A stretch of 8,412 bases of DNA from Alphaproteobacteria bacterium (GTDB taxonomy: Bacteria > Pseudomonadota > Alphaproteobacteria > CACIAM-22H2), in contig VGDA01000138.1 of NCBI GenBank assembly GCA_016869915.1, positions 1-8,412 of the forward strand, written 5' to 3'. The notes under the pieces are model-generated. The model did no database searches. It was not told where the DNA came from and saw only the letters and a list, made by a program, of their open reading frames with translations. The position numbers and the translations under genes were made by a program. This document shows, piece by piece, positions 1 through 5,985 of the stretch (within the stretch, counting starts at the first letter, position 1; each line of letters opens with the position of its first letter).

Positions 1-393
1 GGCGAGGGCGCAGAGCGCGGCGGTGTGCGCGCGCGACAGCACCGTCGCGGCGACGCAGACCGGCGCCAGCAGCATCAGCGCGAAGGGGTTGTCGAGGCCG
101 CCGGTGAAGTAGAGCAGCACAGCGAGCTGCACCGAGTCCCATGCGAGCAGGACCGTGGTCGCGCCTTCGTTGAGGCGCGGGATCGGCCGCCACAGCGAGA
201 GCGCGAGGTTGAGGACCGCCGAGGCGCCGATCGCCGTCAGCAGCGGCGCGAGCGGCAGCGGCAGGCCCAGCCCGGCCGTGGTCGCCACGACGCCGGCGAG
301 CTGGCCCGCGATCGCGATCCAGCGCACGAGGACGAGCGTCCTCAGGCGCACGCCGCCCACGGTCGCGAGCTCGAATGGGCGCGAGAACGGCAT
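1..393 (-). CDS. regB: RegB/PrrB/ActS-type redox sensor histidine kinase, N-terminal part (cut by window edge)
   Basis: Translating the minus strand from ATG at 393 gives 131 residues that remain open at base 1. Only the membrane domain is visible; the dimerisation, phospho-acceptor His and ATPase domains would lie beyond the window. Residues 17-25 (LRTLVLVRW) lead into the first membrane segment, followed by further hydrophobic segments at about 46-67, 80-96 and 105-120. The motif GGLDNPF at 98-104 matches the RegB signature GGxxNPF, which in characterised RegB/PrrB proteins lies in the quinone-sensing membrane region. Known homologues autophosphorylate and signal to a RegA/PrrA/ActR regulator to control respiration, photosynthesis or nitrogen and carbon metabolism with redox state. 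No regulator gene is visible here. The frame is open a little further upstream, but this ATG gives the usual short family N-terminus. The gene is divergent from an ABC exporter. Family identity is strong; whether it should be called regB, prrB or actS cannot be decided. Confidence 0.88.
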   Translation of the reverse strand, partial: MPFSRPFELATVGGVRLRTLVLVRWIAIAGQLAGVVATTAGLGLPLPLAPLLTAIGASAVLNLALSLWRPIPRLNEGATTVLLAWDSVQLAVLLYFTGGLDNPFALMLLAPVCVAATVLSRAHTAALCALA

Positions 394-438
394 CTTCGTC
401 GGCTCCGGCCTTTGACTCGCCACGCGGCGAGCGGCCGC

Positions 439-446
439 ATTATAAG
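439..446. promoter_or_regulatory. Two-sided -10-like island between regB and the ABC exporter
   Basis: This is the only AT-rich patch in the 71-base gap between two divergent genes. Read on the minus strand, 444-439 is a perfect TATAAT, which would start regB RNA near 432 with a leader of about 40 bases. Read on the plus strand, 441-446 is TATAAG, which would start RNA near 453, just ahead of the ABC ATPase start. Neither side has a well-spaced -35: on the plus side TTGACT at 412-417 is a good hexamer but sits 23 bases away, and on the minus side nothing resembles TTGACA. The position and composition support a promoter; the exact use is inferred. Confidence 0.4.
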
Positions 447-464
447 CGGCGCGAGGTGTACCGA

Positions 465-1247
465 TTGATACATTCCGACGACGTCCGCGGCGCGCCGCAC
501 CCCATCGAGGCCTCGGGCCTGCGCAAGCGCTTCGCGCGGGCGACTGCCGTCGACGGCATCGACTTCGTCCTGCCGCGCGGCACCATCCTCGGCCTGCTCG
601 GCGGCAACGGGGCCGGCAAGACCACGACCATCGGCATGCTGCTCGGCCTCGTCCTGCCGAGCGCGGGCCGCGTGCGCGTCTTCGGCGAGGACATGGCGCG
701 CCACCGCCACCGCGTGCTGCCGCGGATGAACTTCTCCTCGCCCTATGTCGACTTCCCCGCGCGGCTGACCGTGCGCGAGAACCTGCGCGTCTTCGCCGGC
801 CTCTACGGCGTGCGCGACGCGGGCGAGCGCATCGCCGCGCTCGCCTCGGGCCTGCACCTGCGCCGCTTCCTCGACCAGCGCGCGGGCTCGCTCTCGGCCG
901 GGCAGAAGACGCGCATGGCGCTCGCCAAGGCGCTGGTGAACGAGCCCGAGCTGCTGCTGCTCGACGAGCCGACCGCGAGCCTCGATCCCGACACGGGCGA
1001 CTGGATCCGCGCCTATCTCGAGGCCTACAGGCGGCGCACCGGCGCCGCGATCCTGCTCGCCTCGCACAACATGGCCGAGGTCGAGCGGCTCTGCGACGAG
1101 GTGCTGATGATGCGCGAGGGCCGGATCGTCGACCGCGGCACGCCCGCGCAGCTGCGCGCGCGCTTCGGGCGCGAGAGCATGGAGCAGGTCTTCCTCGACG
1201 TCGCGCGCGCCGGCCGCGACGCCGACGGCCCGGACGCCGCGCCATGA
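465..1247 (+). CDS. ABC-2 exporter, ATP-binding subunit (NodI/DrrA/CcmA-like family)
   Basis: Cytoplasmic ATPase that should power export through the membrane protein encoded next. With TTG at 465 as start it has 260 residues, normal for this family. Motifs in order: Walker A GGNGAGKT at 46-53, signature LSAGQ at 143-147 (A for the usual second G), Walker B LLLLDEP with D167 and catalytic E168, D-loop SLD just after, and the switch His H201 in LLASHN. The Q-loop is atypical: where VPQ is usual there is MNFSSPYVD (88-96), with no Gln. Start choice: GAGGTG at 453-458 sits 6 bases before the TTG. An in-frame ATG at 375 would overlap the divergent regB start and place the promoter-like island inside the gene, so it is unlikely; GTG at 456 is also possible. 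It shares ATGA with the permease, implying coupled translation. The substrate cannot be told from sequence; drug, lipid or polysaccharide export are all possible. Confidence 0.9.
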   Translation: MIHSDDVRGAPHPIEASGLRKRFARATAVDGIDFVLPRGTILGLLGGNGAGKTTTIGMLLGLVLPSAGRVRVFGEDMARHRHRVLPRMNFSSPYVDFPARLTVRENLRVFAGLYGVRDAGERIAALASGLHLRRFLDQRAGSLSAGQKTRMALAKALVNEPELLLLDEPTASLDPDTGDWIRAYLEAYRRRTGAAILLASHNMAEVERLCDEVLMMREGRIVDRGTPAQLRARFGRESMEQVFLDVARAGRDADGPDAAP

Positions 1248-2041
1248 GCGGCACCGCGCGGCGCGTCGGCGCCATGCTGCTGCGCCACTTCTACCTCTGG
1301 CGCGCCTCGTGGACCCGGCTCTTCGACCTCGTCTACTGGCCGGTCCTGCAGGTCGTGATCTGGGGCTTCATGACGGAGTTCCTCGCCGGCAAGTCGTCCT
1401 GGGTCGCGCAGGCGGGCGGCGTGTTCATCGGCGCCGTGCTGCTCTGGGACGTGCTGGTGCGCGGCCAGTTCGGCATGACGCTGTCGATGCTCGAGGAGAT
1501 GTGGTCGCGCAACCTCGCCAACCTCTTCGTGAGCCCGCTGCGGCCATGGGAGCTCGCGGCGGCGCTGATGAGCCTCTCGGTGCTGCGCTCGCTCATCGGC
1601 GTCGTCCCGGCGGCGCTGCTCGCCATCCCGCTCTTCGGCTACTCGGTCTTCGGGCTCGGCCTGCCGCTGCTCGCCTTCTGGTCGCTGCTGCTCGTCTTCG
1701 GCTGGGCGATCGGCCTCGCGCTCTGCGGCCTGCTGCTGCGCTTCGGCCTCGCCGCGGAGAGCTACGCCTGGGCCTCGGTCTTCCTCCTCGCCCCGTTCAG
1801 CGGCGTCTACTACCCGGTGGCGACGCTGCCGGGCTGGCTGCAGCCGCTGGCCTGGTGCCTGCCGACCACGCATGTCTTCGAGGGCATGCGCGCCGCGATG
1901 ATCGACGGCGCCTTCCGCTGGGACCTGCTGCTCGGCGCGCTGGCGCTCGACGCGGCCTATGTCGCGGCGGGCTTCGCCGTCTTCCTCGCCGCGGTCGCCA
2001 GCGCGCGGCGCCGCGGCAGCCTGCTCAGCACGGGCGAGTGA
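1244..2041 (+). CDS. ABC-2 type exporter permease subunit
   Basis: Integral membrane partner of the ATPase just upstream, starting inside its stop codon (ATGA). The 265 residues form about six hydrophobic segments, near 31-48, 56-75, 107-130, 140-163, 174-190 and 229-252. The N-terminus carries a short basic amphipathic stretch (RHFYLWRASWTR) typical of ABC-2 permeases. The segment at 184-215 (PFSGVYYPVATLPGW followed by LAWCLPTTH) matches the conserved C-terminal ABC-2 loop seen in NodJ, DrrB and YadH-type proteins, where aromatic and Pro residues precede the last membrane helix. Two copies of the ATPase and two of this subunit would make the exporter. The gene ends 14 bases before the stop of the convergent cobT. 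No domain hints at the exported compound. Family assignment is firm, function unknown. Confidence 0.88.
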   Translation: MSGTARRVGAMLLRHFYLWRASWTRLFDLVYWPVLQVVIWGFMTEFLAGKSSWVAQAGGVFIGAVLLWDVLVRGQFGMTLSMLEEMWSRNLANLFVSPLRPWELAAALMSLSVLRSLIGVVPAALLAIPLFGYSVFGLGLPLLAFWSLLLVFGWAIGLALCGLLLRFGLAAESYAWASVFLLAPFSGVYYPVATLPGWLQPLAWCLPTTHVFEGMRAAMIDGAFRWDLLLGALALDAAYVAAGFAVFLAAVASARRRGSLLSTGE

Positions 2042-2058
2042 GCGCGGGCCGCGGCTCA
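2039..2058. terminator. Possible bidirectional hairpin between convergent stops of the permease and cobT
   Basis: The two facing stop codons form the base of an inverted repeat: TGAGC at 2039-2043 pairs with GCTCA at 2054-2058, and GCG at 2044-2046 pairs with CGC at 2050-2052 if G2053 is bulged, leaving a 3-base loop. The stem of 8 pairs is symmetric enough to form on either transcript. There is no T-run on either side, so intrinsic termination is unproven, and GC-rich inverted repeats are common by chance in this genome. Confidence 0.28.
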
Positions 2059-3081
2059 GGCCGGCCCGCTCACCCCCGCCTCGTCGAAGCTCGCCATGCC
2101 CGCGTGGCACTCGACGGCCGCGCGCACGACGCCGACGGCGAGCGCCGCGCCAGAGGCCTCGCCCAGCCGCATGCCGAGGTCGAGGAGCGGGCGCTTGCCG
2201 ATCGCCGCGCAGAGCCGCGCATGCGCGGGCTCCGCGGAGAGATGCGCGATCTGGCAATGGTCGAGGAGGCCGGGATCGACGCGCAGCAGCGCCGCCGCGG
2301 CGGCGGTCGCGGCGAAGCCGTCGAGCAGCACCGGCACGCGCGCGAAGCGCGCCGCGACGACGGCGCCGGCGATCGCGGCGAACTCGAAGCCGCCGAGGCG
2401 GCGCAGCAGCTCGAGCCCGTCGCCGCTTCCAGCGTGCAGCGCCGCGCCCGCGGCCACCGCCTCGCGCTTGCGCGCCAGGCGGTCGCCCGCGACGCCCGTG
2501 CCCGGGCCGGTCCAGTCGGCCGCCTCGCCGCCGAACAGCGCGAGGCAGAGGGCAGAGGCGGAGGTGGTGTTGGCGATCCCCATCTCGCCCAGCGCGATCA
2601 GGTCGATGCCCTGCTCCACCGCCATCATCCCGTAGGCCATGGCGCGCGCGCATTCCCCGTCGTCCATCGCCGGGCCGGCCACGAAGTCCGCGGTCGGCGC
2701 CTCGAGCGACAGCTCGTAGACGCGCAGGTCCGCGTCGACGCTGCGGCAGACCTGGTTCACCGCCGCGCCGCCCGACACGAAGTTCGCGACCATCTGGCGC
2801 GTCACCTCGGCCGGGTAGGCGGAGACGCCGCGCGCGGCGACGCCGTGGTTGCCCGCGAAGACGGCGACGCGCGGCCGGCGCAGGCGCGGCGGATGGCGGT
2901 CCTGCCAGGCGGCCATCCAGGACGACAGCTCCTCCAGCCGGCCGAGCGCGCCAGCGGGCTTGACCAGGCGCGCCTCGCGCGCGGCCGCGGCGGCGCGCGC
3001 GCCCTCGCCCGGGCCGGGCAGGGCGGCGAGCATGGAGCGGATCTCGGCGAGCGAGGCCGATGGGGCTTGCGTGTCGGTCAT
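2056..3081 (-). CDS. cobT: Nicotinate-nucleotide--dimethylbenzimidazole phosphoribosyltransferase
   Basis: Cytoplasmic enzyme that transfers the phosphoribosyl group of nicotinate mononucleotide to 5,6-dimethylbenzimidazole, giving alpha-ribazole 5'-phosphate, the lower-ligand half of cobalamin (called CobU in Pseudomonas denitrificans naming). The 341 residues match the usual family length. Visible motifs: KPAGALGRLE at 41-50, AGNHGV at 76-81, the glycine-rich GEMGIANTTSA at 165-175, GTGVAGD-type residues shortly after, and the C-terminal SFDEAGVS, whose Glu (E334) corresponds to the catalytic base of Salmonella CobT. The minus-strand frame stays open far upstream of ATG 3081, but that extension is only the antisense of cobS; the start at 3081 gives the standard N-terminus. 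No good ribosome site is seen in front of it. It is divergent from cobS, whose product consumes its product, and may share a control region with it. Confidence 0.96.
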   Translation of the reverse strand: MTDTQAPSASLAEIRSMLAALPGPGEGARAAAAAREARLVKPAGALGRLEELSSWMAAWQDRHPPRLRRPRVAVFAGNHGVAARGVSAYPAEVTRQMVANFVSGGAAVNQVCRSVDADLRVYELSLEAPTADFVAGPAMDDGECARAMAYGMMAVEQGIDLIALGEMGIANTTSASALCLALFGGEAADWTGPGTGVAGDRLARKREAVAAGAALHAGSGDGLELLRRLGGFEFAAIAGAVVAARFARVPVLLDGFAATAAAAALLRVDPGLLDHCQIAHLSAEPAHARLCAAIGKRPLLDLGMRLGEASGAALAVGVVRAAVECHAGMASFDEAGVSGPA

Positions 3082-3154
3082 GCGCGGGACGGGCTCCGTG
3101 ACAGGTCGTAACGATAGTTGAACGCGGTCGGGATGGAGCCGCGCGACAGTCTGG

Positions 3155-3162
3155 CTTATACA
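3155..3162. promoter_or_regulatory. Two-sided -10-like island between cobT and cobS
   Basis: This is the most AT-rich patch in the cobT-cobS divergent region. On the minus strand, 3160-3155 reads TATAAG and is preceded by TG, which could start cobT RNA near 3148 with a leader of about 67 bases. On the plus strand, 3157-3162 reads TATACA, which could start cobS RNA near 3169. The best plus-strand -35 at 17-base spacing is TGGAGC at 3134-3139, only 3 of 6 matches. If the plus-strand use is right, candidate cobS starts at 3118 and 3133 are excluded because they lie upstream of the RNA start. Confidence 0.32.
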
Positions 3163-3228
3163 GCGTTTCGCCACGAGCGACCGGAGCAGATGCCAGACGA
3201 GACCCAGGCCGGGCGGCCGCCCGAAGCG

Positions 3229-3253
3229 CCTGCGCCGCCGCCCGGGCAGGAAG
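3229..3253 (+). promoter_or_regulatory. Shine-Dalgarno of cobS with an overlapping hairpin
   Basis: AGGAAG at 3248-3253 lies just ahead of ATG 3256 and is the best ribosome site near any cobS start candidate. CCTGC at 3229-3233 can pair with GCAGG at 3246-3250, extended by CCG at 3235-3237 with CGG at 3243-3245 around a 5-base loop and one bulged G. The hairpin would hide the AGG of the ribosome site, so it could restrict cobS translation. The pairing is seen directly; any regulatory role is inferred, and the local GC content makes chance stems likely. Confidence 0.28.
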
Positions 3254-3255
3254 CG

Positions 3256-4053
3256 ATGCCGGAGCCCACGCCCGGCGAGCCGGGCCGGCCGTGGAACTGG
3301 CTGGGCGAGGCGCGCATAGCCCTCGTCTTCCTGACCGTGCTGCCCGTGCGGCTGCGCGCGCCGGACCTGCGCTTCGGCCTGTCCCATGGCGTGCGCGCCT
3401 TCCCGGTCGCGGGGCTCGCCGCCGGGGCGATCGCCGCGGCCGCCTTCGTCGTCGCCGACCTCTGCGGCCTCGCGCCGACGATCGCCGCCCTGGTCGCCAT
3501 CGCCGCGGGCGCGCTCGCGACCGGCGGCCTGCACGAGGACGGGCTCGCCGACACCGCCGACGGCATGGCGGGCGCGCGCAGCCGCGAGCGGCGGCTCGAG
3601 ATCATGCGCGACAGCCGCATCGGCGCCCATGGCGCGCTGGCGCTGCTGCTCGCCACCGGCCTGCGCGCCGCGGCGATCGCGGCCACCGGCGTCGCGCTGG
3701 ACACGGCCTGCGCGCTCGTCGCCGCCGCGATCGCCTCGCGCACCGCGATCGCCCCGGTCATGTACCTGCTGCCGCCCGCGCGCCCCGATGGCCTGTCGCA
3801 TGCCGCCGGACGCCCGGATCGCGGGCGCACGGCAGACGCGGTCGCGATCGGGGTGCTGCTCTGCGCCCTCGCCCTCGCGCCGGTGGCCGACCCCGCGAGG
3901 ATCATCCTCGCCATGGCCGGCGCCGCCGCCGGCGCCTGCCTGCCGGCGCTGCTGGCGCGGCGCAGGCTCGGCGGGCAGACCGGCGACGTGCTGGGCGCCG
4001 TGCAGCAATGTGCCGAGATCGGCTTCCTGCTGGTATTCATCGCCGATCCATGA
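3256..4053 (+). CDS. cobS: Adenosylcobinamide-GDP ribazoletransferase (cobalamin synthase)
   Basis: Polytopic inner-membrane enzyme joining adenosylcobinamide-GDP with alpha-ribazole (or its 5'-phosphate), releasing GMP: the step that closes the nucleotide loop (CobV in Pseudomonas denitrificans naming). With this start it has 265 residues, close to the usual 250-260. Motifs: FLTVLPV near the N-terminus, the acidic metal-binding GGLHEDGLADTADG at 90-103, MRDSRIGAHG at 117-126, and GGQTGDVLG at 239-247 near the C-terminus, with several Ala/Leu-rich membrane segments between. Start choice is uncertain. ATG 3256 has AGGAAG in front and gives a normal N-terminus. ATG 3190 adds 22 Pro/Ala-rich residues unlike the family. 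ATG 3133 and TTG 3118 add still more and run through a promoter-like patch. Its stop overlaps the next start (ATGA). Function is secure; the start is not. Confidence 0.94.
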   Translation: MPEPTPGEPGRPWNWLGEARIALVFLTVLPVRLRAPDLRFGLSHGVRAFPVAGLAAGAIAAAAFVVADLCGLAPTIAALVAIAAGALATGGLHEDGLADTADGMAGARSRERRLEIMRDSRIGAHGALALLLATGLRAAAIAATGVALDTACALVAAAIASRTAIAPVMYLLPPARPDGLSHAAGRPDRGRTADAVAIGVLLCALALAPVADPARIILAMAGAAAGACLPALLARRRLGGQTGDVLGAVQQCAEIGFLLVFIADP

Positions 4054-4727
4054 CCGAACCCACGCCGCAGGCAGCCGCGCCCATGACCGAGATGACCGTC
4101 ACCCGCTGGTGGTTCGTCCGCCACGCCCCCGTCGTCGGCACGACCGGCCGCGTCTACGGGCGGATGGACGTCGACTGCGACGTCTCCGACACGGAGTCCT
4201 TCAAGGCGCTGGCCCATCGCGTGCCCGACGCCGCGCTGTGGATGGTCTCGCCGCTGTCGCGCACCCGGCGCACGGCGGCGGCGATCGCCGAGCAGTTGCG
4301 CGCTGCGGGTCGCGCGACGCCCGCCGCGCCCGAGGTCGAGCCCGCCTTCATCGAGCAGGATTTCGGCGAATGGCAGGGACGCAGCTACCGCGAGCTCGGC
4401 GCCCATGGCCAGGGCGAACCCGCGCATCGCTTCTGGCTCGCGCCGGCGACCGAGACGCCGCCGGGCGGGGAGAGCTTCGCCGACGTCGTGCGGCGCGTCG
4501 GCGACGCGCTCGGCGCGCGCTCGGCGCGGCACGCCGGGCGCGACATCGTCGTCGTCTCGCATGGCGGCGCGATCCGCGCGGCCGTCGCCCACGCGCTCGG
4601 CATCGCGCCGGAGGCCGCGCTCGCCATCTCGGTCGACACGCTGTCGCTGACCCGCATCGACCATGTCGCGGGCGCCGGCAGGGGCAACGACTGGCGCCTC
4701 GGCCTGCTCAACTGGCCTGCCCCTTGA
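4050..4727 (+). CDS. cobC: Histidine phosphatase family protein, probable alpha-ribazole phosphatase
   Basis: The 225-residue protein has the full histidine-phosphatase set: RHA at 24-26 with nucleophile H25, SPLSRTRRTA carrying the second phosphate-binding Arg, acid/base E107 in FGEWQG, and second catalytic H171 in VVSHGGAI. CobC of Salmonella removes the 5'-phosphate from alpha-ribazole phosphate or adenosylcobalamin 5'-phosphate. Placement directly after cobS, with shared ATGA, supports that role here. Note that the name CobC means a different enzyme in Pseudomonas denitrificans. The motif is RHA followed by PV rather than the RHGET common in this family, so a different phosphomonoester substrate is possible. 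Later starts at ATG 4083 or 4092 would drop the first 11 or 14 residues, which look dispensable, but the overlap with cobS favours 4050. Phosphatase identity is strong; the precise substrate rests on context. Confidence 0.86.
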   Translation: MTEPTPQAAAPMTEMTVTRWWFVRHAPVVGTTGRVYGRMDVDCDVSDTESFKALAHRVPDAALWMVSPLSRTRRTAAAIAEQLRAAGRATPAAPEVEPAFIEQDFGEWQGRSYRELGAHGQGEPAHRFWLAPATETPPGGESFADVVRRVGDALGARSARHAGRDIVVVSHGGAIRAAVAHALGIAPEAALAISVDTLSLTRIDHVAGAGRGNDWRLGLLNWPAP

Positions 4728-4752
4728 CGCCGGCCCCGCGGCGCTGACGGCG

Positions 4753-5985
4753 ATGCGGCTCCTCGCGCCCCTCCGCAACCCGCCCTTCGCGGCGCTGCTC
4801 GGCGCGCTGACGCTCGTCGAGCTCGGCGCGCATGTCGGCAACTTCGCGCTGGTCTGGCTCGCGGTGGAGCTGATCGGCGACAAGGCCGCCTACCTGCAGG
4901 CGGCGCAGAACGCGGCGGTGATCCTCGGCGCGCTGCTCGGCGGGCGCCTGCTCGACGCGCGCGACCCGCGCGGCGTGCTGGTGGGCGCCTACCTGCTGCG
5001 CGGCAGCGTCGCGCTCTGCCCGCTCGTCGCCGCCTGGACCACGGGCTCGCCGCTGGTCGGTATGCTCGTGGCCGCGGTCGGCCTCGCGTTGGCCCAGGCG
5101 CAGTCCGACCCCGCGCTGCAGGCGAGCCTGACCGCGATCTCGGGCGACGCCGAGCAGCGCCAGACCGCGAACGCGCTCATCTTCGCGACGCTGCGCGTCG
5201 CGCGGCTGGCAGGGCGCGGCGTGCCCGGGCTGCTCACCATGCTCGTGCCCGTGCTGCATCTCTTCTCGATCAATGCGGCGCTGATCCTGGCCGCGGCGTT
5301 GCTGCTGGTCGTGCTGCCCCGCGGGCCGGCGCCGGCGCCCGCCGCGGGGGACGCCTCGCTGCGCGGCGCCTTCGCCGGGCTGCGCCACATGCTCGCCGAC
5401 CGCGAGCTGCGCGTGTACCTCGCGACGACCGCCGTGTCCTTCGGCTCCTGGCTCGTGATCGTCAGCCTGGGCCCGGCGCTGATCGTCCATGCGCGCGACG
5501 TGACCTGGCTCGGCATCCCGCCGGCCGGCGGCTACAGCCTGCTGCTCGCGGCCTACGGCCTCGGCAACATCCTCGGCACGGGACCGCGCGGCCTGTCGCC
5601 GAGCGTGCGCACGGTCTTCGTCGGCCAGGGCAGCTTCGGCCTCGCCGCCATCGCGCTCGCGGCGGCGGGCGCGATGGCGAGCGACGCGCTCGTCATGCCG
5701 GCGATGCTCGCCGCCATGTTCCTGTGCGGCATCGGCGCGGTGGCGCACGACCTGCGCCTGTCGAACATGATCCAGGCCGCGGGCCCGCCGCAGGTCGTCG
5801 CGGCGCTCGCCCGCGCGCGCGTGGTCGCGGGGTGGAGCTCGATGCTCGCCACCAGCCTCGCGGCGCCCTCGCTCTTCAAGCTCCTCGGCGTCGAGGCCTG
5901 CGTCTCGCTGGCGGGGGTGGCGCTGGTGGCCTCCTCCGCCTGGGCGTCCCGGCGCCTCTCTCCGGGCGGCGGGGCGGCGCCGTGA
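4753..5985 (+). CDS. Major facilitator superfamily transporter embedded in the cobalamin operon
   Basis: A 410-residue membrane protein with the two-halved MFS layout: about six segments in residues 10-190, a Pro/Ala-rich linker with charged residues near 190-215, and the rest in 220-400. The opening LLAPLRNPPFAALL and the loop GGRLLDARDPRGV at 63-75 (a variant of MFS motif A) resemble the EntS-like group of MFS proteins. GRGVPGLL at 154-161 sits in the fifth helix, where relatives often have a Gly-Pro motif. The start at ATG 4753 is chosen because upstream codons in this frame overlap cobC and lack hydrophobic character; the ribosome site is poor. It follows cobC by 25 bases and its stop overlaps the GTG start of cobU, so it belongs to the cobalamin operon. 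The substrate is unknown: a corrinoid, a precursor such as dimethylbenzimidazole, or something unrelated are all possible. Fold assignment is firm, role inferred only from context. Confidence 0.85.
   Translation: MRLLAPLRNPPFAALLGALTLVELGAHVGNFALVWLAVELIGDKAAYLQAAQNAAVILGALLGGRLLDARDPRGVLVGAYLLRGSVALCPLVAAWTTGSPLVGMLVAAVGLALAQAQSDPALQASLTAISGDAEQRQTANALIFATLRVARLAGRGVPGLLTMLVPVLHLFSINAALILAAALLLVVLPRGPAPAPAAGDASLRGAFAGLRHMLADRELRVYLATTAVSFGSWLVIVSLGPALIVHARDVTWLGIPPAGGYSLLLAAYGLGNILGTGPRGLSPSVRTVFVGQGSFGLAAIALAAAGAMASDALVMPAMLAAMFLCGIGAVAHDLRLSNMIQAAGPPQVVAALARARVVAGWSSMLATSLAAPSLFKLLGVEACVSLAGVALVASSAWASRRLSPGGGAAP

Noticed and set aside
375..464. ATG 375 as the start of the ABC ATPase
   Set aside because: It would overlap the divergent regB start and contain the promoter-like island, and the added residues are not typical. 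GAGGTG at 453-458 points to TTG 465.
1025..2653. Long minus-strand open frame antisense to the ABC permease and overlapping cobT in another frame
   Set aside because: Extreme GC makes stop codons rare in antisense frames. The translation is Arg/Ala/Glu-rich with no recognisable domain, while the opposite and overlapping frames encode clear families.
1309..3111. Long plus-strand open frame across the permease and the complement of cobT
   Set aside because: It is out of frame with the permease and antisense to cobT, with a highly biased composition and no motifs.
3210..3223. Perfect 14-base palindrome CGGGCGGCCGCCCG as an operator
   Set aside because: It is made only of G and C, and such palindromes are expected often by chance here; no second copy or promoter geometry supports an operator.
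3050..3255. A canonical full-length cobalamin riboswitch upstream of cobS
   Set aside because: Only fragments match. GGGAA is TGAA, ACTGT is ACAGT, the B12 box is disrupted, and there is not enough length for all stems between the likely RNA start and cobS. It is kept only as a speculative finding about a degenerate element.
3082..4008. Minus-strand reading frame that continues upstream of cobT to give a 650-residue protein
   Set aside because: The upstream 309 residues are antisense to cobS and are low-complexity Arg/Gly/Gln/Ala text. CobT has a standard N-terminus at ATG 3081.
5724..5981. Upstream extension of the cobU frame into the MFS gene
   Set aside because: The added 86 residues are low-complexity Arg/Gly text, whereas GTG 5982 gives the normal CobU N-terminus ahead of the P-loop.
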